A stretch of 64,000 nucleotides of DNA from Diadema setosum (Eukaryota > Echinodermata > Echinoidea > Diadematoida > Diadematidae): positions 28,255,650-28,319,649 of the forward strand of contig CM067075.1 in assembly GCA_033980235.1 (NCBI GenBank), read 5' to 3'. This document shows, piece by piece, positions 23,376 to 44,400 of this stretch (position 1 is the first letter of the stretch; the number at the start of each line of letters is the position of its first letter). A program made the position numbers and the translations under genes. The notes beneath the pieces were generated by a model, which saw only the letters and a program-made list of their open reading frames with translations, ran no database searches and had not been told where the DNA came from.

Positions 23376-25194
23376 GTTGATAGCAAATTTTATAATATGC
23401 AAAATATCAGAATGATATTTTGGCTCATAGAACACAGAGGACAATCATTGTACTGTAAGTTTCCGTGCTTTATTCAAGGATAGCCCGAATCAGAAGTAGC
23501 TAATTTGTTCAAAAGCAAATCCAAAACCCTATGACACTGATCGGCCAAAGTGAAACTTTGATCATTAAGTAGGCTTACAAAATAATGTCTATTATATTTA
23601 GGCCACTCTAATAACCTATTCTTGTTTTTTGTTCATTGACAATCTCTCAAAAGGCGTGTCCAGAAATGAATGCTTTTCAAGAAAGACCTTGCATAGTGCC
23701 AACTTCGAGAACATTCCTATAAGTTCATCAGTCTCATGTCGCAAAATATTAAGTTTTATTTAATTTTTTAAATTTCTCTGTCTGCATGTCAGGATCCGTA
23801 GGAATATTAACGAAAAACTAAATCAACATACCGATGTTATTGCTCCTCACATCTAAGAACGAAAATGTCTTCTGTAAGATGTTACCACCAAACAATGACA
23901 TAAAAAACAACTTTACAGTAATGAATCTGATATTTTAAAACAGCCTAGCTCAGAGAGAAAAAGAGGGTACGTTCTATTTATACTTACTATACTGTGTACA
24001 AACTGAATACTGGAAGGATTGCAACACTGCGAAGAAGAATAATCAGCTCTACCTCGGAATGTGGAAATAATTCTTATAACCTGTTACTGTTCAGAACATT
24101 CTGAAGTTATGAAAGTAACAAATAGCTGCACCTAATGAATTATAATACTGTCCTATGTTAAATGTAGTCACAAGCTTTAATTTAAAAATTTAAGAATTAT
24201 TTGAAATAAAAAATAAAAAGGTGATATCTATGTGACGATGATATTCAAGTAAGAGATATTATGAAGTGGTAATCAGTCTCACATTAATTGATCTATGTAG
24301 TTCCCATGTGCTTGATACTTATCAATAAAGATACTGCAAGCAGGCCCAAAGTCTGCCTATTGCATGCTGTTATTACAAAGAATTATGAGCTCACTGAATC
24401 TTGCTTCACATTCTAGCTTCGACGAGTTTTTCAGACTTTCAACTTTCGAATGACGAATGAAACATTCCAACTTTATTGAGGAAATAGAAAATATGCCTAG
24501 GTAAGTGTAAAGGAAAAAATGTAGATGTGAGAAAATCAATAAGATTTGACTCAATTTCAACAGGCCATATGTTTGTGGTGGAAGATTATGATTATGATGA
24601 CTTCATGAAAGTGACTCGAGGAAAGTTTAAATATCATCGTAATACGCTTCCAATAAATTGAGAAGTTCCATAAAAGTACGTATTCGTAGAATCTAACTTA
24701 CTCATGAACACAATAGTAATTATGATAATGTGTATAATAAGTATAATACGTAGATCTGTATACGTGTATATAGTGTGTGTGCATGAGTGTGTCTGTGTGT
24801 GTGTGCGTGTGTGTGTTTCTCTGTGTCAATAGCAAGAGAACAGAAAAAAAAAAACTTCGGAAACTTATTATGCTGTCCACCAACAGTTTGTTTTCGATGC
24901 AAGGTAGGCTACAAATAACACACACACAACCCCCTATACTTCAATGCGATCCGGTAGCAACAGCTCAGATGAAATCAACAGCAAGATTACTGTTCTACAC
25001 GACATCTTGACGCAACACGTCCTTTGCTTGGAAAGTTGCATGTGTATCAAATGTACAATTACAAATGTAATGTATTATTATTATTATTATTATTATCATC
25101 CTTTTTTTAGACCATACCCAGTTTTTTTTTTGACGTAATTTAATGTCGTTATTCATTATTGCGCTGCCGTCATTGGCTCTATTTTTGTCTCTAA

Positions 25195-25375
25195 ACGAAT
25201 TTCATTTTATTTTCCGATTAACAAACCTTTAGAATCACCTCTTTTTAATACTCGGACTGACGAAGATACGGCATAAGGAATCCTCGGACTCACAAACCTC
25301 CGTAAATGGTAAAAACGAACTATGGGACAAATGCACCCTCGGAATGATGAACCTCCGAAAAAAAATTGTAACCTA
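25195..25375. repeat. TTCGG-type interspersed repeat, diverged
   Basis: ACGAATTTCATTTTATTTTC, AACAAACCTTTAGAAT and CCTCGGAATGATGAACCTCC resemble the repeat at 22,165-22,480 and that at 57,085-57,330. Confidence 0.5.
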
Positions 25376-25737
25376 TATGTTTATTTTGCTCTAATGCGAT
25401 ATATTACAGTCCAGATAACAGTATGTGTACAATTGAGTACATGATGAAGGAGAAACAAATAATTTGACAAGGGACTACATTTTCTCTTTCATCCCACTTC
25501 TTCTGTCAGATGGACTTTGAACAAAATCAAAACAAACACAACTTAGCAAAAGAGAGAGAGAGCAAATGCTAGGAATCTCATAATAGTGTTAACTTTGATT
25601 GCCTCCGTGCTATCCTTCACACTGTAGAGGTACTTCTCTCATTAAGTGAGATATATGACGTTGTAGAGTCAGCTAGTGTTTCCATAAATTGTTCTTTTGA
25701 TAACAATCTGTACCATAAACACTGATCAAAGTGGCAT

Positions 25738-25842
25738 TCTACAGTGACGGCTCAAAGGGCTCATTAATCAGTCAGGAGACTTCATCAGTGCATTTTATAT
25801 ACCTTTTTCCTTCTTTCATCTCTTAAGTTTGAAGTCATTTCA
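25738..25842 (+). promoter_or_regulatory. Putative core promoter of SULT copy B
   Basis: TCTACAG at 25,738, TCATCAG at 25,782 (44 bp later) and TATATA at 25,796, with the ATG 61 bp after TCATCAG. The TTTCATCT..AAGTTTGAAGTCAT stretch just before the ATG is shared with copy C. Confidence 0.5.
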
Positions 25843-34091
<8,249 letters not shown>

Positions 34092-34273
34092 CCCGATCAA
34101 CATCACCACCTCAAAGTTCACTGACTACTGTATGCAAACAGATTGCCATTTTAGTATTGGCAGAGTTAGCTCAAGCTGCATGATGCAAACTTTTTTAAGT
34201 CATGATATTATATTATTACGTGATATTATTCAAGAGTCTCGAGCAGATCGGCAGAATTTCGATTTGCCTGCTC

Positions 34274-35603
34274 GGCTACGGTCACAACCCCAAAAATCAG
34301 CCTGCTCGGCGACCGGTCGGCGAGTGTTTAGCCAATTTTGGTCGGAGAACGACTGGTGATTGACCAGTGACCGACCAAGCACCGCTGATTTTTAGGGCAT
34401 CGGTCGGTCGCCGCTGAAGTTTTAACGCGGAGTTAAAATTTCAGCGGCGACCGACCAGTTTTCCCTAGCTGCCCAAAATACGCTCGGTGTCCGAGCGGCA
34501 ACCGCCCAGGCACTGACCTTATCGAGCGGTCCCCGCCGAGAGATTTAGGGAACAAAAATAATAGAGACAAAAATGACAAAAGCACTGGAGAAAACCAAGG
34601 GAATATATCGAGCGGTCGCCGTCGAGCGATTTAGGGACTAAAAATAATAAAGATCAAAATGACAGAAGCACTGAAGGAAACCAGGGACTAGATGAGGAAG
34701 TGAAGACAGTGCAATGTGGAAGAAGCAGGGGGAGGGATAGAGGCAAGGAAACCCCACCAACATCTCAGCATCTCAACATCTCGGCAACCAACATGAGGGG
34801 CATGGAAGACAGGGACAACCACTTTGGGGCAAAAGAGATGAAGGCTAAAAGTTAGTGTCGATATGTAGACTTGGTGATATATGGTTTGGTTATCTTATCA
34901 TTTATCAAAGGACTATTGAATGATGAAGTATTGAATGACAAGAGATGGGTAAGTGAAAATATGAAACTAAATAGGAATAGAAATATACTGTTAAAATGAA
35001 GCAAACAAAGATAATTGAATTGGAAAATTCTTATCTATTCAAATCTTTGTTGCGTCCTGGGTTTTCCTCTTTTTGTTTGATTTCCTGATTTCTAGTTATC
35101 TGTGGATTCACGTAACTGAGGTTTGGTAGTTGGTAATTTAACTCTTAAAGCTCTAGCCTCGAGTTTTATCTTAATTAATTAATTTATTGATTATGACATC
35201 ACAAATCACATAGGTATATGAATAAACCCTGGTAACTCGTGAGAAATTTCCGGCAGGGACCGGCGGGCGGCCTACAGGACACCGGTAGATGAACTATCGA
35301 TCACCCGTCGGTCTCTGAGCGATTTCGTAACAATCGGCCGGTAGCCGGTGGGAGATCGTCCAGTTGCCGATGGGGCATTGCTCGGTGACCGCTCAGTCTC
35401 TGCGCGGAGAAGATCCCCATATTTCGCAATTTTTGTAACCTAAAACCAACCGGTGACCGACGGGAAATCGACAGGGTATCGCTCGGGCATCGCTGGGGTT
35501 TTAGAGCCTGCTCGACATCTCCAAAAACTGCTGAGCGATGTTTCAGCGGCGACCGAGCAGGCTACAAATCGGTCGGTCGCCCCTCTGAGTTGTGACCGTA
35601 GCC
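34274..35603. mobile_element. 1.33-kb non-autonomous element, GGCTACGGTCACAAC ends
   Basis: Perfect 15-bp inverted termini: GGCTACGGTCACAAC at 34,274-34,288 and GTTGTGACCGTAGCC at 35,589-35,603. The interior near both ends is GC-rich with CGGTCGGCGACCG-type motifs in both orientations; the middle (34,690-35,220) is AT-rich and non-coding. It interrupts sequence that is continuous after copy A (GATTTGCCTA). Confidence 0.75.
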
Positions 35604-36139
35604 TAATAAGAAGCCAATTAACGACAAATATGATAATATCCACATGCTGGCTCCTTGAACGCAGAACGACAGAGGATACTCATACTACTGCAAGTCATCC
35701 CTGGTATATTTAAGGATTGCCCCCTATCAGACATTGCTAATTTGTTCAATAGCAAGTCCAAACCCTATGATTCTGACCAAGCCAAGTGAAAAAAAAAATC
35801 ATGCTCATTAAGTAGGCTTACTAGCGTCTATGTATTAGAACATTCATAACCCATTCGCATGTTTTGTTCATTGATAATATTTCATATTATGATTATGCCA
35901 TTTCTAAAAATGAACTCCTTTTACGAATGACCTTGCGGTGACAACTTTGAGAACATTTTGAAGATCATTCAACCTTAATTCACAAAATCTTATGCAGTTT
36001 TTTTTTTATTCTCGCCATTCCGCAAGACAGGATCTACAGGATAAATATTGGAAAATAACATATACCGATGTCATTACGCCCCATCTGTAGATTAAAAATG
36101 TCGTCTGTACACGTGTATGATGTATTACCAACCAATGGC

Positions 36140-36340
36140 GAAAATCAACCTTACCGTTGCGTGTGTAGTGGAGAATGAATCAGACGGTTTAATCAACGGT
36201 GTTAGAGAAATGGAGTTCCAACTGGCTGTAAACATTCAAACAGCTGTCAGTTTTCTTTTGATGTACAAAAGAATTCCACAGGTGCATTTGTCACTTTGAT
36301 GATCGGGGTTCGATGCCGCCGTCTTTCTGAGCAAAGAGAT
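36140..36340 (-). repeat. Inverted copy of the 15.7-kb dispersed repeat
   Basis: Reverse complement contains GCGGCATCGAACCCCGATCA and CACCTGTGGAATTC, then CAGCCAGTTGGAACTCCAT, collinear with 15,715-15,870. Reading frames are broken relative to that copy. Confidence 0.7.
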
Positions 36341-37362
36341 GATTCATTTGGAACGATACAATAATGTCGGCTATATTTTGTTTGTTTTTGTATTAAAGGA
36401 AATCAAATTTCAGCTAATGGTAAGACATTTGAAATAGAAAGTAACTCCTGTCCAGGATTATGTCAAAAGGTGTAAATCTGAACCGTACATTGTGAAAATA
36501 TTTGAACTGCACCCTTACTGGAAAATCTATTTTATCATCTTTCCGGTCACTTCCGACAAATAAAACTGATATGGTATAATCTTCAAGTGTAATTCTTTAT
36601 TCATTTATATATAAGATTGGTGTAAAAACATGTAAAATCGGGTAATTTTAATTCTTATTTCATCAATTTTTGTGCAATTTTAATTCGCACATCTTTGTGT
36701 CTGTACCTTTATGTACCGCTCATGTTTCATAAGAAGGGACAGCGAAAAGTAATTAGCATCATAAAGACATTTCATTCTTCCAGTGAGAGTGACGAGTCAT
36801 GATGCAACGCCACATGAATCAATACTGTCTTCCTATCTGTGAGGCAGCTCCAGTTTAGCACATACTTCAAATATTTCTTAGTGGCGGCATCAAACATGAG
36901 ATCAAAGGGAATAACACTTTTGTCACTCCATCTCTTGAACCTCCTTGGTTTAATACAGCCTAGCTCAAAGAGATCATAAGCACATGACTAGTTCGATTTA
37001 TGTTTATGATATGCGCATGAACAATACAAAGAATATAAAAGTTGTGAACACGTATATCTCTTTCTCAGAAGGGAAAATTCACGTCTTATTGAACGATGAT
37101 AGAAGTGATGGACGTTAGAAATGTAGCATGTGATGAACTTCTGCAGTTATTACCGGTGAGGAGAACAGTCGAAAGTTGTATCAACTTGTATGCAGTTACA
37201 GCATTGTACAAAATGTGTAAATTAAAAACCATTCAATAGAATTACAGGAAATATCTACATGTAACAATGTAATCAAAATATAATACATCTAGATCTAATC
37301 AAGTGTTTTTATCAGTCTCATATTGGGTGAATAAGAGAAGGTCTGTGTAGCTCCTTATCTTT

Positions 37363-37827
37363 GAAAAAACTTGGCACGACTGATACAGAAGTAAATTCCT
37401 CTGAATACGCAGCTGCGGTGGTAATGTAAAAGCAGTGCATTATTTCTTTCAAAATTCAACATACCCATAAATTAACTTTAATTCTAGTGTATAGATAATT
37501 TTTACATAATCTGAAAATATCAAGATTAATATAAACATTCGATTTTTTAAAATCAAACTGAATCGTTATACTGATGGTTATGCAAAATATGTGCAAGCAG
37601 TTTACTATTCCTTTCAAACTTCAAGTGAAATTCTGGTGAGTAGATAGTCTTTAAATAATCTGAGACTATAGCATGAATATGAAATACGTGAAAAATCATA
37701 TTTTTCTTCTTTTGATTAAATAGATACGTCACAGTACGTCTCGGAGTGGAAAAAAAGACTGGTTCCAAGAAATGGTTAAAAGGAGCGTCAGGAATTTACT
37801 TCTGTATCAGTCGTGCCAAGTTTTTTC
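37363..37827. mobile_element. 465-bp MITE with perfect 38-bp inverted termini
   Basis: Left 37,363-37,400 (GAAAAAACTTGGCACGACTG...) and right 37,790-37,827 are exact inverse copies over 38 bp. The interior is AT-rich and weakly self-inverse (CAAATTCAACATAC / TTCAAACTTCAAGTG region). The identical arms suggest a recent insertion or conversion. Confidence 0.9.
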
Positions 37828-38006
37828 ATGTATGCTTTATACTCATTGTCATTTCATTATGACGTAACATTGGACTGTTGCCAGGATGCGCGCTGGGTGT
37901 TAGGATGCCTAGCATTGATGCGTTAAAGCGCGCATCCTTGGCAACACGGTTGCAATATATTGTTATGGCTTAATTTTGTTATTGTTCTCTCAGTATCAAC
38001 ACTTGA

Positions 38007-38090
38007 GAAAGGGCGGCGAGACGCTCGAAAATTTGTGTGAAGAAATAAACCGTTGGTGAATACAGCATGAACTTTGTTGCAGCTTTGTTA

Positions 38091-38092
<2 letters not shown>
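38007..38092 (+). mobile_element. Retroelement tail-like sequence ending in (TA)n
   Basis: AAAGGGCGGCGAGACGCTCG, AAATAAACCGTTGGTGAATA and GTTGCAGCTTTGTTACTT also occur inverted at 58,797-58,884, again next to a (TA)n run. The style (GAGA..CGAAAA, then AATAAA) resembles Penelope-like 3' tails, but no ORF is attached. Confidence 0.5.

Positions 38093-38141
<49 letters not shown>
38093..38141. repeat. (TA)n microsatellite
   Basis: About 24 TA units lying between two oppositely oriented tail-like sequences. Confidence 0.95.
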
Positions 38142-38143
<2 letters not shown>

Positions 38144-38230
38144 TGCGAGAAGGGGTCTCGACTTTCGGTCTCGTTAGGACCTTCATCAGGGCTGTAACGA
38201 TACAGAAATGACTCACTCGTATGGCTACAC
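38142..38230 (-). mobile_element. Second tail-like sequence with a hammerhead-like motif
   Basis: On the minus strand: CTGATGA (38,189-38,183), a bulged A, GGTC-7 nt-GACC, then GAAA (38,166-38,163), followed by a CGAGA/TCTCG hairpin. This matches the CUGAUGA-stem II-GAAA order of a hammerhead ribozyme, but the bulge and missing UH cleavage site make activity doubtful. Confidence 0.4.
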
Positions 38231-38747
38231 TAATAAATATATAACACTAATGTAAATCTAACTGGCGTGAGTCTATAATGACTATGTAATCAATCAATCC
38301 GTAACTATATAACAAAATACAATGTTAATATACATAATTGATTGCATATTATTGAATACATTTCATATCAAACTCGTGTTATTAATTGAGATGAAGGTAT
38401 ACAACAAAAACACCAATTCAATATCTTCATATTGTGTGTTGTATAACATAAGACTATAATAGTATCAAACTAGACATTTTTATGTTGTCGACGATAATAC
38501 AGCATGCGGCAGCATTGCAAGATGTAAGTGGCTATATAATACTAATGCAGTACAACAGCCACGCGTCATCTTCTGGCTATGGAGTAATGACATAAATAAC
38601 ACTAACAATAATATAACACAACCATTCATATACATATTATAAACCAATAATATAACAGAATATTACATAAGGTACAAAATGTGAACGGTTCACATAATAA
38701 AGTAAAGATTTACCTTATTAATGGCGGATATAAAGGCTTGCGGTGGT

Positions 38748-39180
38748 GTCCAATCAATCAATCAATCAATCATGCAAATCAATCAATCAATCAATCATTC
38801 AATCAATCAATTAATCAATCAGGCAATCAATCAATTAATCATTCATTTAATCAATCAATCAATCAATCAGTGAGTCAGTCACAATTGTATGCATGTTTTA
38901 TAAAAAGTGGCAGATCGACATAGGAAATATCACCCCCCCCCCCCCCGTGGCTTACAGGCTGATCAATATTTGAAAAACTGATTTATTTGTTAGTTTATTC
39001 GCTCAATCAGCCGATTGATTATTTCAGTGACTGAAAAGTGATTAATTGATTATTGGGTCGATTCACTGATTGATTGAACAACTCACTGACTGACTAACAT
39101 ATCGGTTGATGTATTGATGGGTTGATTGATTGATTGATTGATTGATTGATTAATTAATTGGTCAATCAATTGATTGATTA
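38748..39180. repeat. (CAAT)n and (ATTG)n arrays in inverted arrangement
   Basis: AATC/CAAT tetranucleotide runs at 38,748-38,876 and the complementary GATT run at 39,113-39,180, with a C homopolymer at 38,932-38,946 between. The two arrays can pair. Confidence 0.85.
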
Positions 39181-39658
39181 ATGGGATGAATGATTTGAAT
39201 GTTGATTAATTTGGTACCACTACCGCATTCATGAATAACTGGCATATGGTATTGATGTGGCATATGGTATTGATGTATGGTAACGATCTTGAAGTAATTC
39301 ACACTCTAATTCTCACCAATTGATTTAGAAATGAAATCATTAAAATTACGATAAAGCTGACAAAAAAATCTCAGACTATCATAACATAATCAAAGCTTTA
39401 AGCAAAAGAGCAATTGAATGGGAACACTTATTTGGACTGCTGGCTGAATTTTCCATCTTTTTTCAATTTGGCGCAAGTCATTTTTCACACTCTGGACAAA
39501 GAGCATCAGTGTTCAGCCAAGCGTGAAAAAAAAATTGTTGATTGTACTTGATAGATGAGACTATTGGGCATCCTTAAATATGGAAACATCCTCCAAATAT
39601 TTTGAAATGTAATTTAGACAATTTTTTCAAAAATGTACCTTTTTTTTTGGTACGCCCC

Positions 39659-39661
<3 letters not shown>

Positions 39662-39698
<37 letters not shown>
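39662..39698. repeat. (TA)n microsatellite
   Basis: About 18 TA units. Confidence 0.95.
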
Positions 39699-40008
39699 TT
39701 GATGTCGACAAAGCCCACCCTCGCCAAAGCCATGTTAATCAAACACCTTAACAACATAAATGTATACTATAATGGTTACTCCATTACGGGAGGAGCCCTA
39801 GTATTGCATGATATGTAGCTATATGCCATCATCTTCTTCTTCACACAGGCACATAGTACATTGTCACAAAAACTTGGCAGGGTTTATCGCTATAGGTTGA
39901 TAAAATACTGGTAGACATTATGCACGTTCCCCCAACCCCTTGGTCCCTTGGCGACCTTCAAGGGACAGTAGTACCCTAAATTACATAATCTTAAAACAGA
40001 GGAAAACT

Positions 40009-40011
<3 letters not shown>

Positions 40012-40040
<29 letters not shown>

Positions 40041-40077
40041 AATAATAATAATAATAATGATAATAATAATAATAATA
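40012..40077. repeat. (AAT)n microsatellite
   Basis: About 22 AAT units with GAT interruptions. Confidence 0.95.
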
Positions 40078-40944
40078 TGAACACATGTAATGCGCCGTAT
40101 CCATCATGAATAGATGCTCATGGCGCAAGAAAGAGAAGAAGAAAGAAAATACCATTGAAAAAGAGGTATGAGAAAAGGAATAAAGGAAATGTTTACAAAA
40201 AAGCTTGTCTAAATAACCCGGTTTTAAGTGAGCTCTTAAACTCACTTAGAGAGGACAGATTACGAATGTTTTGTGGGAGTCTATTCCATAGGAATGGGCC
40301 AGCATACAGAAATGATCGATCACCCCAAGAATTATGAGTTTGTGGTACAGCAAGTAGTGTATATCTGTCTATAACACCAGGAATCCTCTGAGTAAAAACT
40401 TTGGTGAGTGCACATCTTTTAATCGCATATATTCAACAATGTATTCCTTGTTACATATTATTGTTCTTATGTAATTTTTGTATTGTGGAAACTTTGAATA
40501 AACTTGAACTTGAAGGTTTCAATCTTTCAGTTTCAACACTCAATTCTTCGAATTTAACGGGCGAAAACTTCGCCATGTGCAGTAAAGTGACAGAGCGAAC
40601 GATGTATGGCCTTGCTGTCAAATATCGAAAACAGCTTTGCGAGCGAAAATGTATTTGATCTCCCAATTCGTGAAAGTATTTGTACCCAAAAATCACAGCT
40701 TTCACAGTACAATTTTATAATCACAGTATACATGTCAGTATGCATTTACCACGATAAACGAGAACATAACAACAGCTGCAAAACACTACAAAATGCGGAC
40801 GACTGTTTGGAAAGTGACCATTTCTCTTTCATCTCCCTTCTTCTATCTGCTGGATTTTGAAGCAAACAAACAAACAAACACATGTTGGAGAGGGAGGAAG
40901 CGACAAAGTTAATACAATGTTTATGGCCTACACTAAAGGAATGA

Positions 40945-41125
40945 AATAGTATTGGTTGAGGTGAGGATCCAGCTTTTAACTTTTAGCGAGATACTTTGAA
41001 ACCACCCTGTGACATGTTAAAGAGCATACAATTCTAAGAGGAATTCAAGATTATTCGATGAAAATTGGTTTTAAATGGCTGAAATATCGAAAAAGAATGT
41101 AAAAGCGATCATAATAAAACGCGGG
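40945..41125. mobile_element. Half of the 16.2-kb fold-back MITE family
   Basis: GTTGAGGTGAGGATCCAGCT, GAGCATACAATTCTAAG and GATGAAAATTGGTTTTAAAT align with the left arm of 16,180-16,594. The right arm is missing. Confidence 0.7.
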
Positions 41126-41319
41126 TCACAAACAAACACGCACACACACACACGCACACACACACACACTGGTCTCATTTTCAAGTATGGATACAATCCC
41201 ATGACGTTTGGCTCCGCATTTCCGGAGGAAGCTTGCGTTTCCGTACATTCATTTTTTGATAACAAAAAACGTAGTTAAATCATGCGACTGTATCATAAGC
41301 TCTGACTAAAAGGTTGAAG

Positions 41320-41426
41320 TCTACATTGGCGTGTAACATGTCTCATTAACAGTCGGAACACTGCATCAGTATTTTTTACGACAAATTTTCTTTCTTTCAT
41401 CTTGTGATTTTGAAGTCATCAAAGGA
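41320..41426 (+). promoter_or_regulatory. Putative core promoter of SULT copy C
   Basis: TCTACAT at 41,320 within GAAGTCTACATTGG, GCATCAG at 41,363 (43 bp later) followed by T to give GCATCAGT, and the ATG 64 bp after that. No TATA box, but an AT-rich TATTTTTTACG follows the CATCAG block. Confidence 0.5.
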
Positions 41427-44400
41427 ATGGCTGGTTCCAGTGGTAAGTGTTCCCACTTTGTATCCAACAAAGGATGTGTTTAAATTCCTTTAAACGATTC
41501 AAAGTTTCAAAGTTTCAAGAGCCATTTGGACATGCCTGCAATATGGAACTTGCGAACTGTTATCAAATGGTGCATGGCAAAATTGCCGCGAAAAGTACTC
41601 CTTTCCGCTTTAGATTATTTCGGCACAAAAGAATGAAGTAGCCATCTGTTTGTAGTTGTATGTCTATATCTACCTGTTATACGTCTATGTAATTATACCC
41701 TCGCTTAGAATACTTTTGTTCATACAGGACCCAGCTTTTGGAATGAACTAAGTGAGGACTTAAAAGATGCACGAAGTTTTGCTGTATTCAAGAGAAAATC
41801 AAAGACAGTTTTAGTTATTTTTTAGATAACATTTCAATTACATATTTTTCTTCTCATTCTTGTATAGCTTTTTTTATGATAATTACTTTGCTCATGCCAA
41901 TGGGTAGAGTGTCTGGCAACAGCCTTGCATGCGCTGAGGACCCCCTACTCAGGGCCGGCGCAGTGTTTTCAAAAGTGTGGGGGCCCACTTCCGGGTTTCA
42001 TGAGCTAACAAGCAAAAAAAAAAAAAAAAAAAAAAAAAAGGTCCTCAGCTCATTCTCTCTCCCATTTCCGGGTATAATATAAAAAAAGGTCTTCAGAGAA
42101 AACACATAACCTTACCGCCGCCATACTTCAAGATTTCTATCTATTTCTGTTTTAGTGCCACTTACATACTTCCGGGTTGAAAAAAGTGTGGGGGCACAAA
42201 GTGATGACACCTTATGTATTCCTTTGTATGGTGCACAAAAAGTGTGGGGGCCCGAGCCCCCACGGCCCCCACGGCTGCGCCGGCCCTGCTACTACCTCTT
42301 AGTAGCTATTCCGTCCTTCCTTCCTTCCTTTATCCTTTTTCTTCCCTTCCTTCTCCCTCTAACCTGCCCCTTCACATTGTCTTTTGTTTTCTGTCCTATG
42401 TCTTTATTCATCGCGAGGGTCTTTTGCCTGTGTTTGTGCGGTTGTTTCTTTATATCTTTTCAGTATTGCAAGTTCGATATATTTTGAGTGGCCCACATTT
42501 TTGCAAGCTTCATTAGTTTTACATGTGTTTAATTTTTGTAATACAATGCACTTTTTTTCCTTGAACTTGTATCAACAAAAATGTGCTATTGGAAATAAAA
42601 TCCCATTTGAACTGAAATGAAATGAAGTTAATATGTCAGTTCTCACTTCGAGGTGATCCATTCTACATGTTTATACGTACACGCATGTATAGTTTTATTA
42701 TGTTAACACACCACTGTAAAAGAGAGAGAGAAAAAAATATGATTAACACTTTCTGTGCTAGGGACATTAGAGAGTGTGTAAAACAATTTCGGGTTTCCTG
42801 TGCCAAACGTCTCTCAAAGCACAAGAAGGGTTAACAGGCGTGTGATTGGTGAGAAGAGAAAGAACTGATTATCGTAGTCGATAGATATGAATTCATCTGA
42901 CAGTGTCGGACAGGAAAAATAAAGATTATACACGTTAACACATTACGCAGTCCACATATAGATACTCAGTTTCTTCTGTATTCGAGCCATGAACAGTGAT
43001 GAAAATGACCATCAAAGTAATGTTATCATGACATAATATAAGAACTGTTTTTAGGCTTTTTGAGGCGGAATTTTCAAGGTCCATTTTTCGGATTCTTACA
43101 TCAGGATAGCTATCTGCGTTGGTGGCGCTCTTCCCTTAAGGCTGCACCTTTCTTTTGCTCTGACTTTGCAGTCATTTTCCCCCTGATTTCATACTTTCGT
43201 AAATGGCTATTCGTGAGTATGATATCACATTTTGCATATTTTGACTAATGTGGTCACATTTGTACCAGTTTCGTGGTTTTACAATATCGAGAAAGATGTA
43301 TTTAACCTGCTTCAATTTTGGTCGAAGATAAGGCTTTATATCTGCCATTTCACGTACACTGATTATAGCATTAACATTCGCCGTGACTGTGTGTGCACTG
43401 ACCCATGACAAGACTTGTGTACACGTGTGAAGCTCTTTTGAATGTTGGAAGAAGAGACGCCATTCATGGTCATCCTCCGCCTTTCACACGCAGTGAATGG
43501 CAGCATTTTAAAAACTGGAACGTTGCTCGCGGTACAAAGAGAGGTCACCGTGGCGGACTTAAGGCTGCTAAATACATGTATGCTGTACCTTGTGTCATCT
43601 CCCTTGAAAACGAGCATGCTGAGAGCAATCTACGTGAACCTATTTGTCATGAAAAGCCTGATTTTCGCCATCAGGCCTCTCCCAAAAGTATTTTCCAAAC
43701 TCAATCTTAATGCCGCCTTGTACTCGTTTCATGTCTAAAAATAAAGACGACTTGTATTTGTGATCTCATCATGGACTGCGACCTTGATGTTTTGTTGTTG
43801 ACTGAATCGTGGCTTCAAGGGAACCAAAAAGACGAACTTGTCTTTGGTGACATCAAATCAACTCTGCCGAACTACAGTTTACTCCAGTACCCACGACAGA
43901 GCTCCAGAGAGGGAGGGATATGTGTGATATATCGCTCCTCAGCTCATGTTACCGTGCATGGTGTGACTGATTTCAAGAGCTTTGAGCTCATGGATTTCAG
44001 TATCCCGACTCTCTTCGGCATCGGTTTAAGATGTTACTCCGTCTGTAGACCACCACCTTCGCCACGAAACAAACGAACATTAGTTCCTGCAGGAATTTCT
44101 CATGCTGCTTGAGTCAGCAGTTATAGCGGAAAACACACAACTCACTCGCTGCTGGGAGACTTTAATCTCCACGTAGATGATGACAGGGATGTCCAAGCTT
44201 AGTCATTCATGTCTTCTATTGACTTGCTTGGGTTCCATCAACGTGTGGCAGGTCCTACCCACATAATATAGGGCACACACTGGACTTACATGTAGTAATG
44301 ACCAGGAGGGTGGATGATATTGTCTCCAGTCTCATTATTCAAACTGGATCTCCCTTCGGATCATTCTACGATCGTCATCACTGTCAACCTGACAGTCAGG

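Larger units (their letters stand above)
23176..25737 (+). other. Intergenic region A-B and 3' UTR of copy A
   Basis: The first ~200 bp after the stop (CAAAGTTCACT, ATGCAAACAGA) and 23,490-23,730 (AGCTAATTTGTTCAA, TCATTAAGTAGGCTTAC) align with the 3' flank of copy B; the first part also aligns with copy C. Also present: (GT)n at 24,775-24,815, (TTA)n at 25,072-25,096 and a TTCGG-type repeat at 25,195-25,375. The region 25,480-25,570 matches sequence upstream of C and D. No gene seen. Confidence 0.65.
34092..41319 (+). other. Intergenic region B-C (7.2 kb)
   Basis: 3' flank of copy B (split by an inserted element at 34,274-35,603), homologous with the A flank again at 35,710-35,980. Then an inverted dispersed repeat, a perfect-TIR MITE, retroelement-tail sequences around a (TA)n run, (ATTG)n arrays, (TAA)n, and a segment at 40,180-40,515 resembling an interspersed-repeat 3' end (TTGAATAAACTTGAACTTGA). 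No gene seen. Confidence 0.65.

Noticed and set aside
43405..43738. Two overlapping ~100-residue frames upstream of the LINE endonuclease
   Set aside because: Both appear to be frame-shifted pieces of the LINE's own N-terminal region rather than host genes.
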